DNA of 64,000 bases from Rotaria socialis (taxonomy: Eukaryota; Rotifera; Eurotatoria; Philodinida; Philodinidae): positions 1 through 64,000 of the forward strand of contig CAJNYU010003950.1 in the NCBI GenBank assembly GCA_905331475.1, given 5' to 3'. The position numbers were made by a program, and so were the translations under genes. Of this stretch, positions 23,987 to 35,500 are shown one piece after another. Each line of letters starts with the position of its first letter. Position 1 is the first letter of the stretch. Under the pieces are notes generated by a model that had not been told where the DNA came from, searched no databases, and saw only the letters and a list, made by a program, of their open reading frames with translations.

Positions 23987-25167
23987 GGTCAGTAAAATAA
24001 ATGAAACCGTTAGTAAGTTAAATAATTATAAAATCAGTAAAATTATTGATTGGTCAGTAAATTACTTAAATGATCAGTTACAAATTAATGAGGTTTGTAA
24101 ATATATTTTTGGCAGTCAATTTTTCTAAAGGGTCAGTATAAAAATTAAAACAGCAGTAGAGTGAATCAAATTTGCTCTGCCTTCTTTTTTCTCTCAGCTG
24201 TTCTACATACTATATTCACATTATTCTGTCCTTGTTCTTTCTTTAACCTTTATTTTGTGAATAAGAAGAATCCTTTTTTTAATTCTACTTCTTAGTCATT
24301 ATCTAAAATAAAGCAAAAGAACCCTCTCGATGTCTTGTTTGGTCGTTGTCTTTATCCATGTTCATGTATAGATATTTAATAGTTTTCAAATAAAAATAAC
24401 ATATTTAAACGTTTATAAAAATGAGACATTTTAACTATGCAAGTGATTCAAATTGCTCAATATGAAAACGATACATCAGATGAAGGGACGGTGGAAGAAG
24501 ATTATAAAATACGTGGAAATAAATGAACCATTGAAAAAAAGACGTCAAATAGTTGGATTAAAAGATACACTTGATAATGCTGATAGAGCAGAAGCATCAA
24601 TTGAAAATCAATTGTCAAAACATTACACACACTATACAGAAGATGCGATAAAAGTATATTAGAGATCCAAAAAAGTTAAACGTCGTGATCATCAATGTTT
24701 TTCTGAGATGATTTTTTTCGCATTCTTGACCTGTGGAGACTTCAAGATTTGCCCCTAGCGCAAAATTTCTTGTTCCAGAAGCGCAAGAAACTGATGCACA
24801 TTAGCAAGATGGTTTCAGTAGGGCTTTCAGTATTTATCTATTATATCATGCAGATCGTGATAGAGTAATCGTGTATGAAACGGAAGCTGAATACGAACAT
24901 CACGATGACGCATTTCGAGGTGTTGGTGAAGTTGTTAAAAATAAAATAGAAGATTTATTTAAACTTAATTTCTTCTGGTAAAGTTTATTTTTTTACTGAT
25001 TAATTTTGTATTTATTACTGATATAAATTGAAATGTTTTACTGCTACTTACATTAATAAACTGACCATTTTAGAATTAATTACTGATCATTTTAGTACTG
25101 ACCGTTCAATATTTATACTGACCATTTCCATACTTTTTTACTGATCAGTTCATTTTTTTTACTGACC
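23987..25167. mobile_element. FLYWCH/MULE-type derivative with iterated GGTCAGTAA ends
   Basis: The region is bounded by GGTCAGTAAA at 23987 and its inverse TTTACTGACC ending at 25167. The motif recurs in one orientation at least five times in the left 170 bp (for example 24051 and 24129). It recurs inverted at least six times in the right 180 bp (for example 25060, 25100, 25118 and 25158). The centre (about 24433-24985) keeps pieces that read like a FLYWCH zinc-finger N terminus of MULE transposases (KVY, KKVKRRDHQC, then VIVYETEAEYEHHDDAFRGV), broken by stops and frame changes. The DDE domain is missing. A non-autonomous Mutator-like element is my reading. No 8-10-bp target duplication was seen. 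Confidence 0.6.
24433..24985 (+). pseudogene. FLYWCH-like N-terminal remnant of a MULE transposase
   Basis: Fragments in more than one frame share the order expected of FLYWCH-MULE proteins: an Asn/Ser-rich opening (MQVIQIAQYENDTSDEGTVE), a basic Cys-containing stretch (KKVKRRDHQC), and an acidic His pair (EYEHHDDAFRGVGEVVKNKI) that usually leads into the transposase. Stop codons interrupt it (for example the TAG at about 24661). The catalytic part is not in the element. It is distinct from the MULE remnant at 44739-46178, which keeps the catalytic part. Confidence 0.5.
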
Positions 25168-25371
25168 ACTTAAATGGTAGCCTTAAAGAAACATGTATTT
25201 TGTTTTATTGAAAATGACTCATTAAGCAGATGCCAAAGCGTTGAAAAGTTTCGGTTCAACTTTTTCTTCGAGTAAAGGACATAAAAAAATGTGAATATAG
25301 AGCATTGAAATCTATATTTAACATTTGGAAAATATAGAAACTGCTATAATCATGCTTTTTGGGTAGCTGTA

Positions 25372-26115
25372 CACTGTAAAGAAAAGTCGTACATTAATCA
25401 ACCCTTTTTAAGGGTTTATGAAAGTGCAACGTATCAGAAACCCCTTTTTTGCTTATGTATAATTATCCTAAACCCTTCCAAAGGGTTTATTACGTTTGTC
25501 CCATACCCAAAAAGGGTTTATTACTTTTGTTTCTTACTGCTAAAAGGGTATATTATTTTTGTCCCATATGTCTGGGATCGGTGTCCATAGTTAATTCTAA
25601 TATATAGTTACGACGAATCTAAATTAAAAAAAAGAATTATTGATACAATATTTTTATACTTACATTATTTTGCTTTTGATATTAAACTAAACAAAGGAAT
25701 TAAATGTAGATAATTATAAAAGAAAACTGATACTTACTTTTAGCACGATTTTGCAATGAATCTAAATGGAAAATAAAAAAGAAATAATTATTTCTAAAAT
25801 ATTTTTATACTTACATTATTTGTTTGATATTGAAATAAATGAAGAAAAACATAAAGCATACAAACTCATATGTGACACGATATATTACCTTTTATTACAT
25901 TGTATTAATGGACCGAAGTAAAAAGGATATAATAGAATAAAATACCCTTGAAGATAAAATCATATACCCTTCTCCTTAAATCTCAGATTAATAAACCCTT
26001 TTTTTCATATATCCTCTTTTTTTCATAAACCCCTCGTTTCATGAACCCTTGAAGGGTTTAACATGATTTGTAGTAAGCACAAGAGTTTATTATAGTACGC
26101 TTTTTTTTTACAGTG
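25372..26115. mobile_element. Tc1/mariner-like miniature element, CACTGTAAA family, long copy
   Basis: The termini are CACTGTAAAGAAAAG and its inverse ending CTTTTTTTTTACAGTG, flanked by TA on both sides. The interior (744 bp) repeats AAGGGTTTAT/ATAAACCCTT words in both orientations near each end. No transposase frame is present. Same family as 26876-27113 and 37223-37459, but longer and more diverged. Confidence 0.8.
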
Positions 26116-26875
26116 TAGGAATTGACTGACTCTATAGTACTCAAGAAACTTGTACTATATGTCTGAAGAAAAATCAAGCATAAGCATTTTACTAGATTTT
26201 TCCATTGAACATAATTGTCTAAACAAGATGTTCAAATAGCTATCGCACGCATATCCAATTTATTACATAGTCTCATACATATAATTGCTTCTAGTATTAC
26301 AAACATTCGTATGCATACTACTTATTTTATTGGATAATAAATAATACAGGTCTGAAGTTTTATGATTAAATACTTCTTCATAATTGAATAGATAATTAAT
26401 TGAGTTGCTAGATTATTTCGGTGCAGCAGCAATTTTCTAATAATAGCAGCGTGCCATCCATAGTTGTGAAAGATTTCACTCAAGCTTTTCAACAGCTCAA
26501 GACGTTTTCAAATAGCTATACACCAATTAAAAAAGTATCTCGTCTGATAAGCTACCTTAAAAGAACCTAGTTTGAAATAATTATATTTATTTTAAATAAA
26601 CTAGTCATCTGATACAAATTTGTCTAAGATATGTTCGATTGATGTGATTACGCTTTTTCTTGTTAACAGCTTTATTTTTAAATAGGATATAGTGCATGCA
26701 CATCGCATTGATGATACATAAATCTATGTAAACAGCGGACAATTGCTCTTGTAATTTCGTACTTTTTTGGACAAGTGAAATCATTTCATAATCTGGAGAA
26801 ATCATTTATTCTTATAATGCGTATCAAGAGGTTTATTTATTTTTTTATACAAGATTCAAACAACAATATACACTA
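26116..26875. other. Intergenic region between two related miniature elements
   Basis: AT-rich. No gene recognised. Confidence 0.4.
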
Positions 26876-27113
26876 CACTGTAAAAAAAAGGGTTTATGAA
26901 AGTGCAATGTGTCACATATCCTTTTTTTCCGTTTTTCAAAAATCTGATAAACCCTTTTTCTAAATCATAAACCTAAAAACCGTTTATTATTTTCGTCATA
27001 TACGGAAAAAAAGGGTTTATGATACGTTACACTTTTATAAACCCTATTTTTTGTTAAATACCCTGTAAAAAACGTTTTTTCCGTTTATTATTCTGCGGAT
27101 TTTTTTTACAGTG
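26876..27113. mobile_element. Tc1/mariner-like miniature element, CACTGTAAA family, short copy
   Basis: This 238-bp element has ends CACTGTAAAAAAAAGG and TTTTTTTTACAGTG, flanked by TA. It is almost identical, in inverse orientation, to 37223-37459, including the interior ACGTTTTTTCCGTTTATTAT segment. Such similarity indicates recent movement or a very young subfamily. Confidence 0.88.
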
Positions 27114-27601
27114 TATCTTTCTAAGAAGTCGTCACAGAATCGAGCGGTATTGTTAAGAGATTTCCAGATTAATCATTTAAAATCACTGCGCAATTCATAA
27201 CCGTTGCTTATCCTTTTAATTATTTTGACAGTAAAATTTTTCTCCATTGCCACTCGCTTGTCTGAGATAGCGAACCGTTTAACTCGAAATTCATAATCTA
27301 ACAGAATAATATAGCTATAAAGAGTTTTTCTATTAAACTAATGAGTTTATTTAGTATTAGGATATGCTTTTTTTGATGTGCTAAGAGAATGCATTTATCT
27401 TAGTCTATGAAGAGATCGGATACCGTGAAAGAGATGTTAAGTTTGATTTCAATGGGATTCTAAAAGTGTTTATTCCCTGAGCAAGATCAAAACGTTTGAC
27501 CAATTTTCCCCATCTGTGGGTTCCGTCGCACGTTACTGTCTAAATACGGATATTTTTCGCATGTTTTCAGATCAAAAGTTCTGTCCACAATACAAAAAAA
27601 T
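27114..27601. other. Upstream region of the glutamate receptor gene
   Basis: The 5' flank of the gene starting at 27602. No intron or upstream exon is needed by the protein, which already has a signal peptide. No promoter element can be assigned with confidence. Confidence 0.4.
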
Positions 27602-30295
27602 ATGATGAAAATAGCGAGTGTGCAATCATTGTTCCTAGTCTTTCTTCTGATACGATATAATCTGCATTATGTAAGTGCCACCTGGCCCTCAACTAACCCT
27701 TCCAGTATCCAACTGCTACACCTAGTTGCAAATGCAACAAATGCATCTGACCCTGTCACAACCTCCATTCATTCTGCAGCAATGTTCCAAGCGGCTATTT
27801 TACTTGCTAGGCAGTATAATATTAACATACAAGGACAATTCATCACGGGCCAAATTGTAGACACCGCTGGTATAGAAATAAACACTATAGCTGCTGCATG
27901 CAAAGCAATGTCAACTTCAAACATTGTTGGTATTGTTGGCCCCAAATATTCAAGTGAAGCTCCTATCATAGCTGGCATAGGCGCACGAATCGGTATTCCA
28001 GTTGTATCACAATCTGCAACTGATCCTACATTATCAAACCGAAATGCATATCCTGCTTTTTACCGTACAGCTCCATCTGATAATGCAGCTGCATTAGCCA
28101 TTGCTCAATTATTTCTCAACTATAATTGGACTTCCTGCCTAATTATTTATCAAAATGATGCATTTGGAAACGGAGGTGCAACAGCTATTACTAATGCATT
28201 TTTAAAAAATGGCCTAGGAATTGCAGGAACTCTAGTATTTGATATTGCCACACGTCGTCTGCAACACAATTTAAACGATGTTTTGACCACTAGCCCGACA
28301 AGAATTGTAGTTTTGTGGGTCAATCCTCCTTATGTACCTTCTATTATACAAAATGCACTTGACTATAATTTAATTGGTCCAAACTATCTATGGATTACAA
28401 GTGCAAGTTTTGATTTGAGCAATTTTAATCAAACATACTATCCAAACTTGATTGGATTGCTTAATCTAGAACCAACAGTTGCAAGTGTTGCTAATGCACC
28501 AATCAATACAACATTATTAAATGCAGCGTTTGATTTATGGAATCAATATGAACCTGAAACATTTCCTGGCAGCAACAATGTCGATGATGATGCATTTTTT
28601 GCGTTTGATGCAGCATGGACATTGGTTCAATCATTACAAAAATTTTGTTCAATAACAAATAATACTTCATTTTGTATTTCTCTTAGTAATGCTACCTATT
28701 GTTTCGATCGTTACCTTTTCAATTCTAATACATTATTCGATATAATAAATAACATGGAATTTCTTGGTGTATCTGGCCATATTCAGTTTAGTGCTAATAC
28801 AACAGACAGAATTAATGGATGTTATTACGTTGCGAATAACATACAATATTCTCCTACTGGAATCAATTTTGTACAAGCATTGAGCTATTCTGATAGTACT
28901 GGTTGGCAACGTAATACATTTACGCAACTGATTTGGCCTGGAAATACATTAGCACCTCCTACTAGTGGTGCAAAACTCCAAGGAGTTAAATTAATATTAG
29001 GTTTGATTCAATCAGCTCAATATACAAATATTATAAATGTAACCGATGCACTTGGGAACACTACATTCCAGCTCGTTGGTTATGTACCTGATCTTATAAA
29101 TCTTTTACAAACTAAACTAGGATTTATTCCAGATATTCGACTCGCTCCTAGTAATCAAACTTATAATAGTCTTGTTGATAGTGTGGCGCATGGTGTTTAT
29201 GATCTAGTAGTTGCTGATATTACAGTGACTGCAAATCGAAGAAAAAAAGTCGATTTTTCGAATTCAATATTTGACAACTCGGTGCGCCTTGTTATTCGAA
29301 CACAAGCCGATATTCAAATAGACCTCTTTTCTTTTCTCAAGCCGCTCTCGTGGGATTTGTGGTTGCTGATCATTGGTATTTTTATCTTTGGTAGCATTTT
29401 GATATGCATAGTAGAAAGAGTAGCTAATGAACGTTTACGAAAGAAATCACATTATGCTGCATACCTAATGATTATTTGGTATACTTTTGGTAATTTCATG
29501 GGACGCGATGTGAAGTTACACCCTAAAACTATTGCTGGCCGTTTGATATCATCTGCCATGTTTTTCTTAACGCTGGTTATAATTGCATCATACACTGCAA
29601 ATTTAGCATCACAATTGACAATATCAAAATCGCAACCTTTTATATCTGGAATTGACGATATCAAGAATGGACACGTTCCCGGTAATCGTATTGGTCTTCT
29701 TGCAGGTTCAGCTTCACTTGAATATTATTTAACAGAAGTGTCTGGAGGAAATCCAAACTATTATCCATTACACAGTTATGCTCAAATATATCAAAGCTTA
29801 TTAGATGATAAAATCGATGTTGGTTTTATAGATACTGGTAGTGCTGAATATATGACTAATGATGTCTATTGCAATTTAACAATAGCTGGTCGAGGATTTA
29901 ATGTAGGAATATTTGCTATTCCTATGCGTAAGGGATGGATATATGCAAACGATTTAGATGTTGCTCTATTGTTATTAAGAGAATCAGGTGACTTAGATCA
30001 TTTGTATGCAAAATGGTTCCAATATAAAAGTTGTCCTGCTGATTCAGTATCAACCGATGCAATTGATTCTCGAGCTTTGATTGGATTATTTATGATGTTT
30101 GGAGTTGTTTGCGTGTTATCAATATTCATTTTTGCATGGGAAAAATTGCAGATGACGAAAAAGTTAACAGAATGCATTTATCGAATAATAGACTCATTGA
30201 ACAAAAAATGCCATTCTGCAAGAGAAGACACAACAAGAAGTTCTCATGATTCTGAGATTCGTGAATTAGAGACAGTGGAGATTGAACATTTTTGA
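27602..30295 (+). CDS. Ionotropic glutamate receptor, single exon
   Basis: 897 aa with full receptor architecture. A signal peptide (about 1-26, FLVFLLIRYNLHYVSA) is followed by an N-terminal receptor-binding-like domain (about 35-430). The ligand-binding half S1 (about 465-570) includes TVTANRRKKVDFS, whose first Arg aligns with the alpha-carboxylate-binding Arg of iGluRs. M1 is at about 582-605. The pore loop has WYTFGNFMGRD. M3 ends in SYTANLASQLT (663-673), the gating signature. S2 has an acidic residue in FIDTGSAEY where vertebrate receptors have Glu/Asp. M4 is at about 825-846, followed by a short cytosolic tail. It should be a ligand-gated cation channel at the plasma membrane. The residue at the Q/R site is Gly, followed by Arg, and the potassium-channel-like filter reported for one Adineta receptor is absent. 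It is intronless. AATAAA follows at 30383. Confidence 0.92.
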   Translation: MMKIASVQSLFLVFLLIRYNLHYVSATWPSTNPSSIQLLHLVANATNASDPVTTSIHSAAMFQAAILLARQYNINIQGQFITGQIVDTAGIEINTIAAACKAMSTSNIVGIVGPKYSSEAPIIAGIGARIGIPVVSQSATDPTLSNRNAYPAFYRTAPSDNAAALAIAQLFLNYNWTSCLIIYQNDAFGNGGATAITNAFLKNGLGIAGTLVFDIATRRLQHNLNDVLTTSPTRIVVLWVNPPYVPSIIQNALDYNLIGPNYLWITSASFDLSNFNQTYYPNLIGLLNLEPTVASVANAPINTTLLNAAFDLWNQYEPETFPGSNNVDDDAFFAFDAAWTLVQSLQKFCSITNNTSFCISLSNATYCFDRYLFNSNTLFDIINNMEFLGVSGHIQFSANTTDRINGCYYVANNIQYSPTGINFVQALSYSDSTGWQRNTFTQLIWPGNTLAPPTSGAKLQGVKLILGLIQSAQYTNIINVTDALGNTTFQLVGYVPDLINLLQTKLGFIPDIRLAPSNQTYNSLVDSVAHGVYDLVVADITVTANRRKKVDFSNSIFDNSVRLVIRTQADIQIDLFSFLKPLSWDLWLLIIGIFIFGSILICIVERVANERLRKKSHYAAYLMIIWYTFGNFMGRDVKLHPKTIAGRLISSAMFFLTLVIIASYTANLASQLTISKSQPFISGIDDIKNGHVPGNRIGLLAGSASLEYYLTEVSGGNPNYYPLHSYAQIYQSLLDDKIDVGFIDTGSAEYMTNDVYCNLTIAGRGFNVGIFAIPMRKGWIYANDLDVALLLLRESGDLDHLYAKWFQYKSCPADSVSTDAIDSRALIGLFMMFGVVCVLSIFIFAWEKLQMTKKLTECIYRIIDSLNKKCHSAREDTTRSSHDSEIRELETVEIEHF

Positions 30296-31034
30296 CCTAA
30301 GAACATATGGTCGAATTGAATTTGTGGCTTTTACTAAGTTTGAAGAACATATTCACTGCTCAGTTTAACTTATATTCATTAAAATAAATTTGCTTCATTT
30401 TTCTGAAATTTTCCTTTTTATTTTGGTAAGGCAATAATCCTGAAAAACGTTATTCATTTTGGAAAGCATGGTATGAAGCACCACGTGAAAGAAATCTAGT
30501 AAAGTTTAGAATAAGTTTTCGATGTTGGTTTCGAGAAGTATCGGGAATCTGAAAAATAGTCACTTTATCTAAACTTTTATGTCAAAAAATTTTGACTTCA
30601 TTTAGTAGACAAAAGTATATAAAATATGCATTATTTATTTCCATCAAGTTTTTGTAGGACTTTCCCTGTATTCTCTGATGATTTGAGGATACTTAAAAGG
30701 GAAGCTTTCGTTTATAGTTACATGTTCTAATATATTTTATGAGAGGCACTAAATTCACAGACCAACTGAAAAATGTTTCAGGTTCACTTCATAGTAATAA
30801 AAAAAAGTAGAAGAACACTAAACCCGCACACGGACTTATAAATGCGTCTGCTTCATAGCACATGTAGAGGCGGCGCCAGGAATTCAGAGTAGGGTGGACT
30901 CGAACTACCTGAGTTTTGAAAAGCAAAAAAAATGAGTAGAAAATTTGTCCAATTTTTGGATTAGTCAAAGCTGTTTCTTATTCAATGCTAAATAGTTCGC
31001 ATGAATGTATAGAATGCTTGGAGTAGTTTTCGAT
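30296..31034. other. 3' flank of glutamate receptor gene
   Basis: Contains the receptor's likely polyadenylation signal at 30383-30388. A GAGGCGGCGCCAGGAATTC segment near 30869 resembles a transposon end, but I could not find a partner. Confidence 0.4.
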
Positions 31035-31763
31035 CGGGGTAGCCACCTCTTCCGCTTTTCGCTAAAAACAAATTTTCTTTTTTATTGAACAATTCTACGT
31101 ACAAGAAACTAGATAAGATGCTGCTCGATGGAAGTTTCTTAGAAAATAATTTTCTAACTCATAATGTCCTTGAGTTCTAGTAAAATTTTCGCTTCGCAAA
31201 ATTGATTTTCCAATAGATTTTTCCGTTGAAACACTTCGCTTCATTTTGGCTTCCAATATGAAATACCTTCTCCTTGACTTGAAATGCTATTGAATAACAG
31301 AAAATTTCTTTCGAATTCGTGTTCATTTGCCAATATAATAGATGAAAGCGAAGTCATACTCGATTGGTGTATGTAAGAAATGATATTTTTCTCTTGGTTT
31401 TGTGAAAAGCCAGCATTATTTTTGACAGTGCATGTTTTTCGGGCAAACCTTTTATCTTGTGTGCCAAAAAGGAATCGTCTTCAGCGTGTATATGAAAGGT
31501 AAAATATATAATTTCTCCTACTGCTGCGAAAACTGAGTTAAAATTTTTTTGATTCCACACTATTCGCATAAACTTTCAAAGCCCTGTGTCAAAAAAGTGC
31601 TGCCTTCAGTGGCATATTCACTTCGTAAACTCGTGAACTGATAGTTCCAATACCGTCGTTTCAGTATTACAGAAGGAATATTTTTAGGATGATAAAAAAG
31701 ATTTTCGAAAAAACAGCTTTCCGCTATTTTCCGCTTTTCTGACCTGATGAGGTGGCAACCCTG
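31035..31763. mobile_element. hAT-type miniature element
   Basis: The 729-bp element has imperfect inverted ends CGGGGTAGCCACCTC and GAGGTGGCAACCCTG. Direct flanks TTTTCGAT (31027-31034) and TTTTCAAT (31764-31771) match at 7 of 8 bases, as expected for an older hAT target duplication. CTTCCGCTTTTC words recur inside both ends. No transposase frame is present. Confidence 0.8.
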
Positions 31764-31934
31764 TTTTCAATCATCAGCCAATACGTAGAAAATAAGCAAG
31801 AATCTTTATCTTTATCTTTATCATAGCTAGCAGTCGTATGCTGGGGCATCACTTGTATAAAAAGATCATCAATGTTAGCATAACAGATAGCGCTAACTAC
31901 CGTCCCCAATGATAATTGTCATTATTATTATGAC

Positions 31935-32599
31935 TAGGGGTGCATCAGCTCAAGCTCAAAAGTTCAGCTGAGCTGAGCGAAAAAGCTGTTCGAAAGTTCA
32001 TTTCGGTAGGAGCTGATTGATTCGAACAGCTCGTTCCAAAAGAGCTGATCTGATCGAACAGCTCTCTCTCTCTCAAGAACTGATTGGCATTGTGCCAAAA
32101 ATACTATCCAAAATCTTTTTGAATTCATTTTAAATAACATATACAATTTTTCAAGGGCCATCTTCGGAAGTTCTTTATAACTTTTCAAAGATTACTAAAA
32201 GATAGTAAGTACAATTTTCCGAGAGCTACTTACTATTAGTAAGTCTAATTATCTATCATTTTTTGAGAAGTGATACTTATAGGTTTTTCAGCGCTGTCTG
32301 GAAATGGTATTTAAAGCATTTATGAGACACAATTTAATACGAATGTTGAAGTGTATGGACAGATTTGGATAGTATTTTTGGCATAATATCAATCAGTTCT
32401 TAAGAGAGAGAGAGAGAAAACTGTTCAATCAGATCAACTCTTTTGGAACGGGCTGTTGGATAAGGTCAGTTCAGGAACGAGAGCTGTTCGATCAGATCAG
32501 CTCTTTTGGAACGAGCTGTTCAAATCAATCAGCTCCTATTGAAATGAAGTTTCGAACAGTTCCTCCGCTCAGAACTAGAGCTGAACTATTGCACCCCTA
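31935..32599. mobile_element. hAT-type foldback miniature element
   Basis: The 665-bp element starts TAGGGGTGCA and ends TGCACCCCTA, flanked by a perfect 8-bp duplication ATTATGAC (31927-31934 and 32600-32607). Long inverted arms carry many AGCTGATC/GATCAGCT and GAACAGCT words and a GAGAGAGA tract, so single strands could fold into one long hairpin. The end sequence resembles that of the element at 3153-3476. It lies immediately upstream of the Ty3-like fossil. Confidence 0.9.
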
Positions 32600-35500
32600 A
32601 TTATGACGCAATAGACTTATCACGTGCATTATATATGTATCATGTTTTCATGTTTGTTTTTCTTCTTCTATTCTAATCTGTTTACATCACTATTCTGCTC
32701 GTGTTGTCAAAATAAAATTGCTCAACACTTATCTACGTCATTGAACCATAATACAAAAGTACGTCCTTTTTAAACATACGCCGTTTATTAAGACCTTACA
32801 TTAGTGAAGAAGTTCACGATTTCGAACTCAGTTCGAGACAATTTTTTGTTGACATTCTTACATATACATACATAAGTATATTTCGATTATCTCGTTATTT
32901 ATCGTTCACGTTCATTAGTTACAATCAACTTCTATTATATTGTAATTTTGTTTTTCTTCATCGTAATTGTTCTATTGATTATAAATAAAATTCAACTATA
33001 TTTTCGCTAAGCGTTAAATTTAGTAAAGGTTACGATGAATCGATCCACATCTATTCATGCTTTCGATTTAACTAGCACGCTAACATCTAATGCACTCACG
33101 TCTAATATGACCAATGAGTCAGATAGTCAGCAAAGCACCAAACCTATGCCTGGAAGAAAAGCTCTCATTCCTGCAATTACTCTTTCACCTCAGGTTTTAC
33201 CAGGTACGGATACAAATCAACGATCACTTAAAAATTCAAAGGAAGAACATGTAAAAGATTCATCTTCTATTAATAAAGTTGATAATAAAGATACAACAAA
33301 GATCGATAATGTACAAGTAGTTCAGACCATGCATGAAAATACTAATATGCCATTGGACTCTAGAAATGTTAAAGTTGATAATACACGAGAGGAATGTTAT
33401 GACGATGATAATTCATTCGATGTGTTCATTTTGAGTACCTTTACATCATTTTCTGGTAAGCAGCGCGTCGACGAATGGCTAGATGTAACTGAGAGTTTAT
33501 TCAATCAATACAAAATATCACGCTCGTTGAGATATGAAACGATACCACTTTTGCTAGAAGGTAATGCTAAACGTAAATATATTCACCATCATCATTCAAT
33601 TCAATCATTTGATGACTTGTGTGAATTCCTGCTTTCTGGGTTTGACACTTCGAACACGCTAGAACCAAAGAAAACGCCTGTGTCCGTTTCTCAGTCGGCA
33701 GAGACGTCCCAATTGCACTCACTTAAGATGAGCAATGTTATCGTTGAACCGAACGCCACCAGCTCATCTGGTGATGCGTCAGTTTTAAATCATTCCTCAG
33801 TTACACCGAATGCTTCAACTATGTCACTTGATACCATCACGAATGGTCTTCGTAAAGCTATATTACAAGATTTAATAAAGAATCTGAAATTATTTAGAGG
33901 AGGTAAAGATGGCGTACAGAAATGGATCGAAGATATCGATCATCTTATGGAAGTTGCACATGTTTCGGATACCAATCGATTAGATCTTATTTTGTATTCA
34001 TTAAGAGGAAATGCCTTGCAATGGTATAAATCGTACAAATCGACATTTACATCTTGGAATATCTTCGTACAAGAGATTAAGAAAGCTTTCACATCATCCT
34101 TTCGAGAAGAACTCGCATTCAAAACGTTAGAGTCTTATGTACAGGCCGAAAATCAATCTGTTCGTAACTTCTATCATAAAGTTCTTAAATTATGCAAAGA
34201 GGCCGACGCTAATATGATCAATTCCACTAAGTTGGAAAATCTTTTAAACAAAGTAAAACCGGGCATCCAATTTGAAGTCCGTAAAAAAAGACCCACAACT
34301 ATTGCTCAGTTTTTGGATTATGCAAAGGAAGTCGAGGAACTTTTACAGTTGTCTGGCATAAATGTTAATACGAGTGCGGTTAGTATTTCGAAGCCAATTG
34401 AAGTTTCTGATTTACAAACTCCTTCTGCAAATATATCATCGGGTTATAGTCGAGTTTTTCGTCCTAATCAGTTTCGAAGTTATCCACGTAATCAACAATA
34501 TCCATTTTCCTCAACACAATTCACACCTAGTAACACCTATAACTCTTATCGTCGCTATGCGAATCCCACATTTCAATCCAATCAACGGTTTCAGTCGAAT
34601 CGATTTCAACCTTCGTATATACCTATGAATACTAGCAATAATATTCCTAGTCACGCTCCAACGCGTCAGAATGTTAATTCTCGTCGTACCAACAGTAACT
34701 TTCGCCGCCGTACAGCTAACTCGATACAACCACTATTAGCATCTGCTGATATTGCTCAGCCAGATGATATGTCTTTTTCTACTATCAGTAATAGCTGTAA
34801 TCAATCCGGACATGAGCCTTTAGCTTGTCCGAATTTCTAACCTTGGAGTCATCATCAGATGGTGTTCACTCCGGCATTGGCACAGCAAAACCATCAAAAT
34901 CTTCACTGATCTTTATTTCCACCTTTGTCAACAATTATAAGCTAAAAATTCTAATAGACACCGGAGTAACAACATCATTTATTAATAGTAATATCTTACA
35001 TCATCTCACCCACCCGAAACATTTTCATAGACAACCATATTCCTTCGTATTAGCTGATGGAGTTGCACCCTTTTCTGTGCTTGGATCAGTTAATGTGACA
35101 GTTCTTTTTTCTCACCTAGTAACTACTATACAGGCTCATGTAGCACGGAATTTATGTACGGATATGATCATTGGTATGGATTACGTTAATAAGTATAATT
35201 TACAGGTCGATATTCAAAAACAGTTAGTTAGCATAGAACATAATAATACTATAGCAATATTACCTTTTGATAAACATCCTAATCACATTAAGGTTCCTGT
35301 AACAACAACTAAAATTGTATACATTACTCCTAGCTCTTCTCAAGCTACGGTTGTCTCGATTCCTATTTCCTCTACCCGTTCAACATTCACATTACACCCT
35401 TTCTTTCAAAGTCAACAAACTCTTGCCATTGATACCACAAAACTCGAGTTCAAGAACTACTCTTCCACCGTTATGTTGTCGAATATATCTTCATTTTCTC

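Noticed and set aside
27602-30295. Potassium-selective glutamate receptor like the known Adineta one
   Set aside because: The pore loop reads WYTFGNFMGRD and has no TVGYG-type filter.
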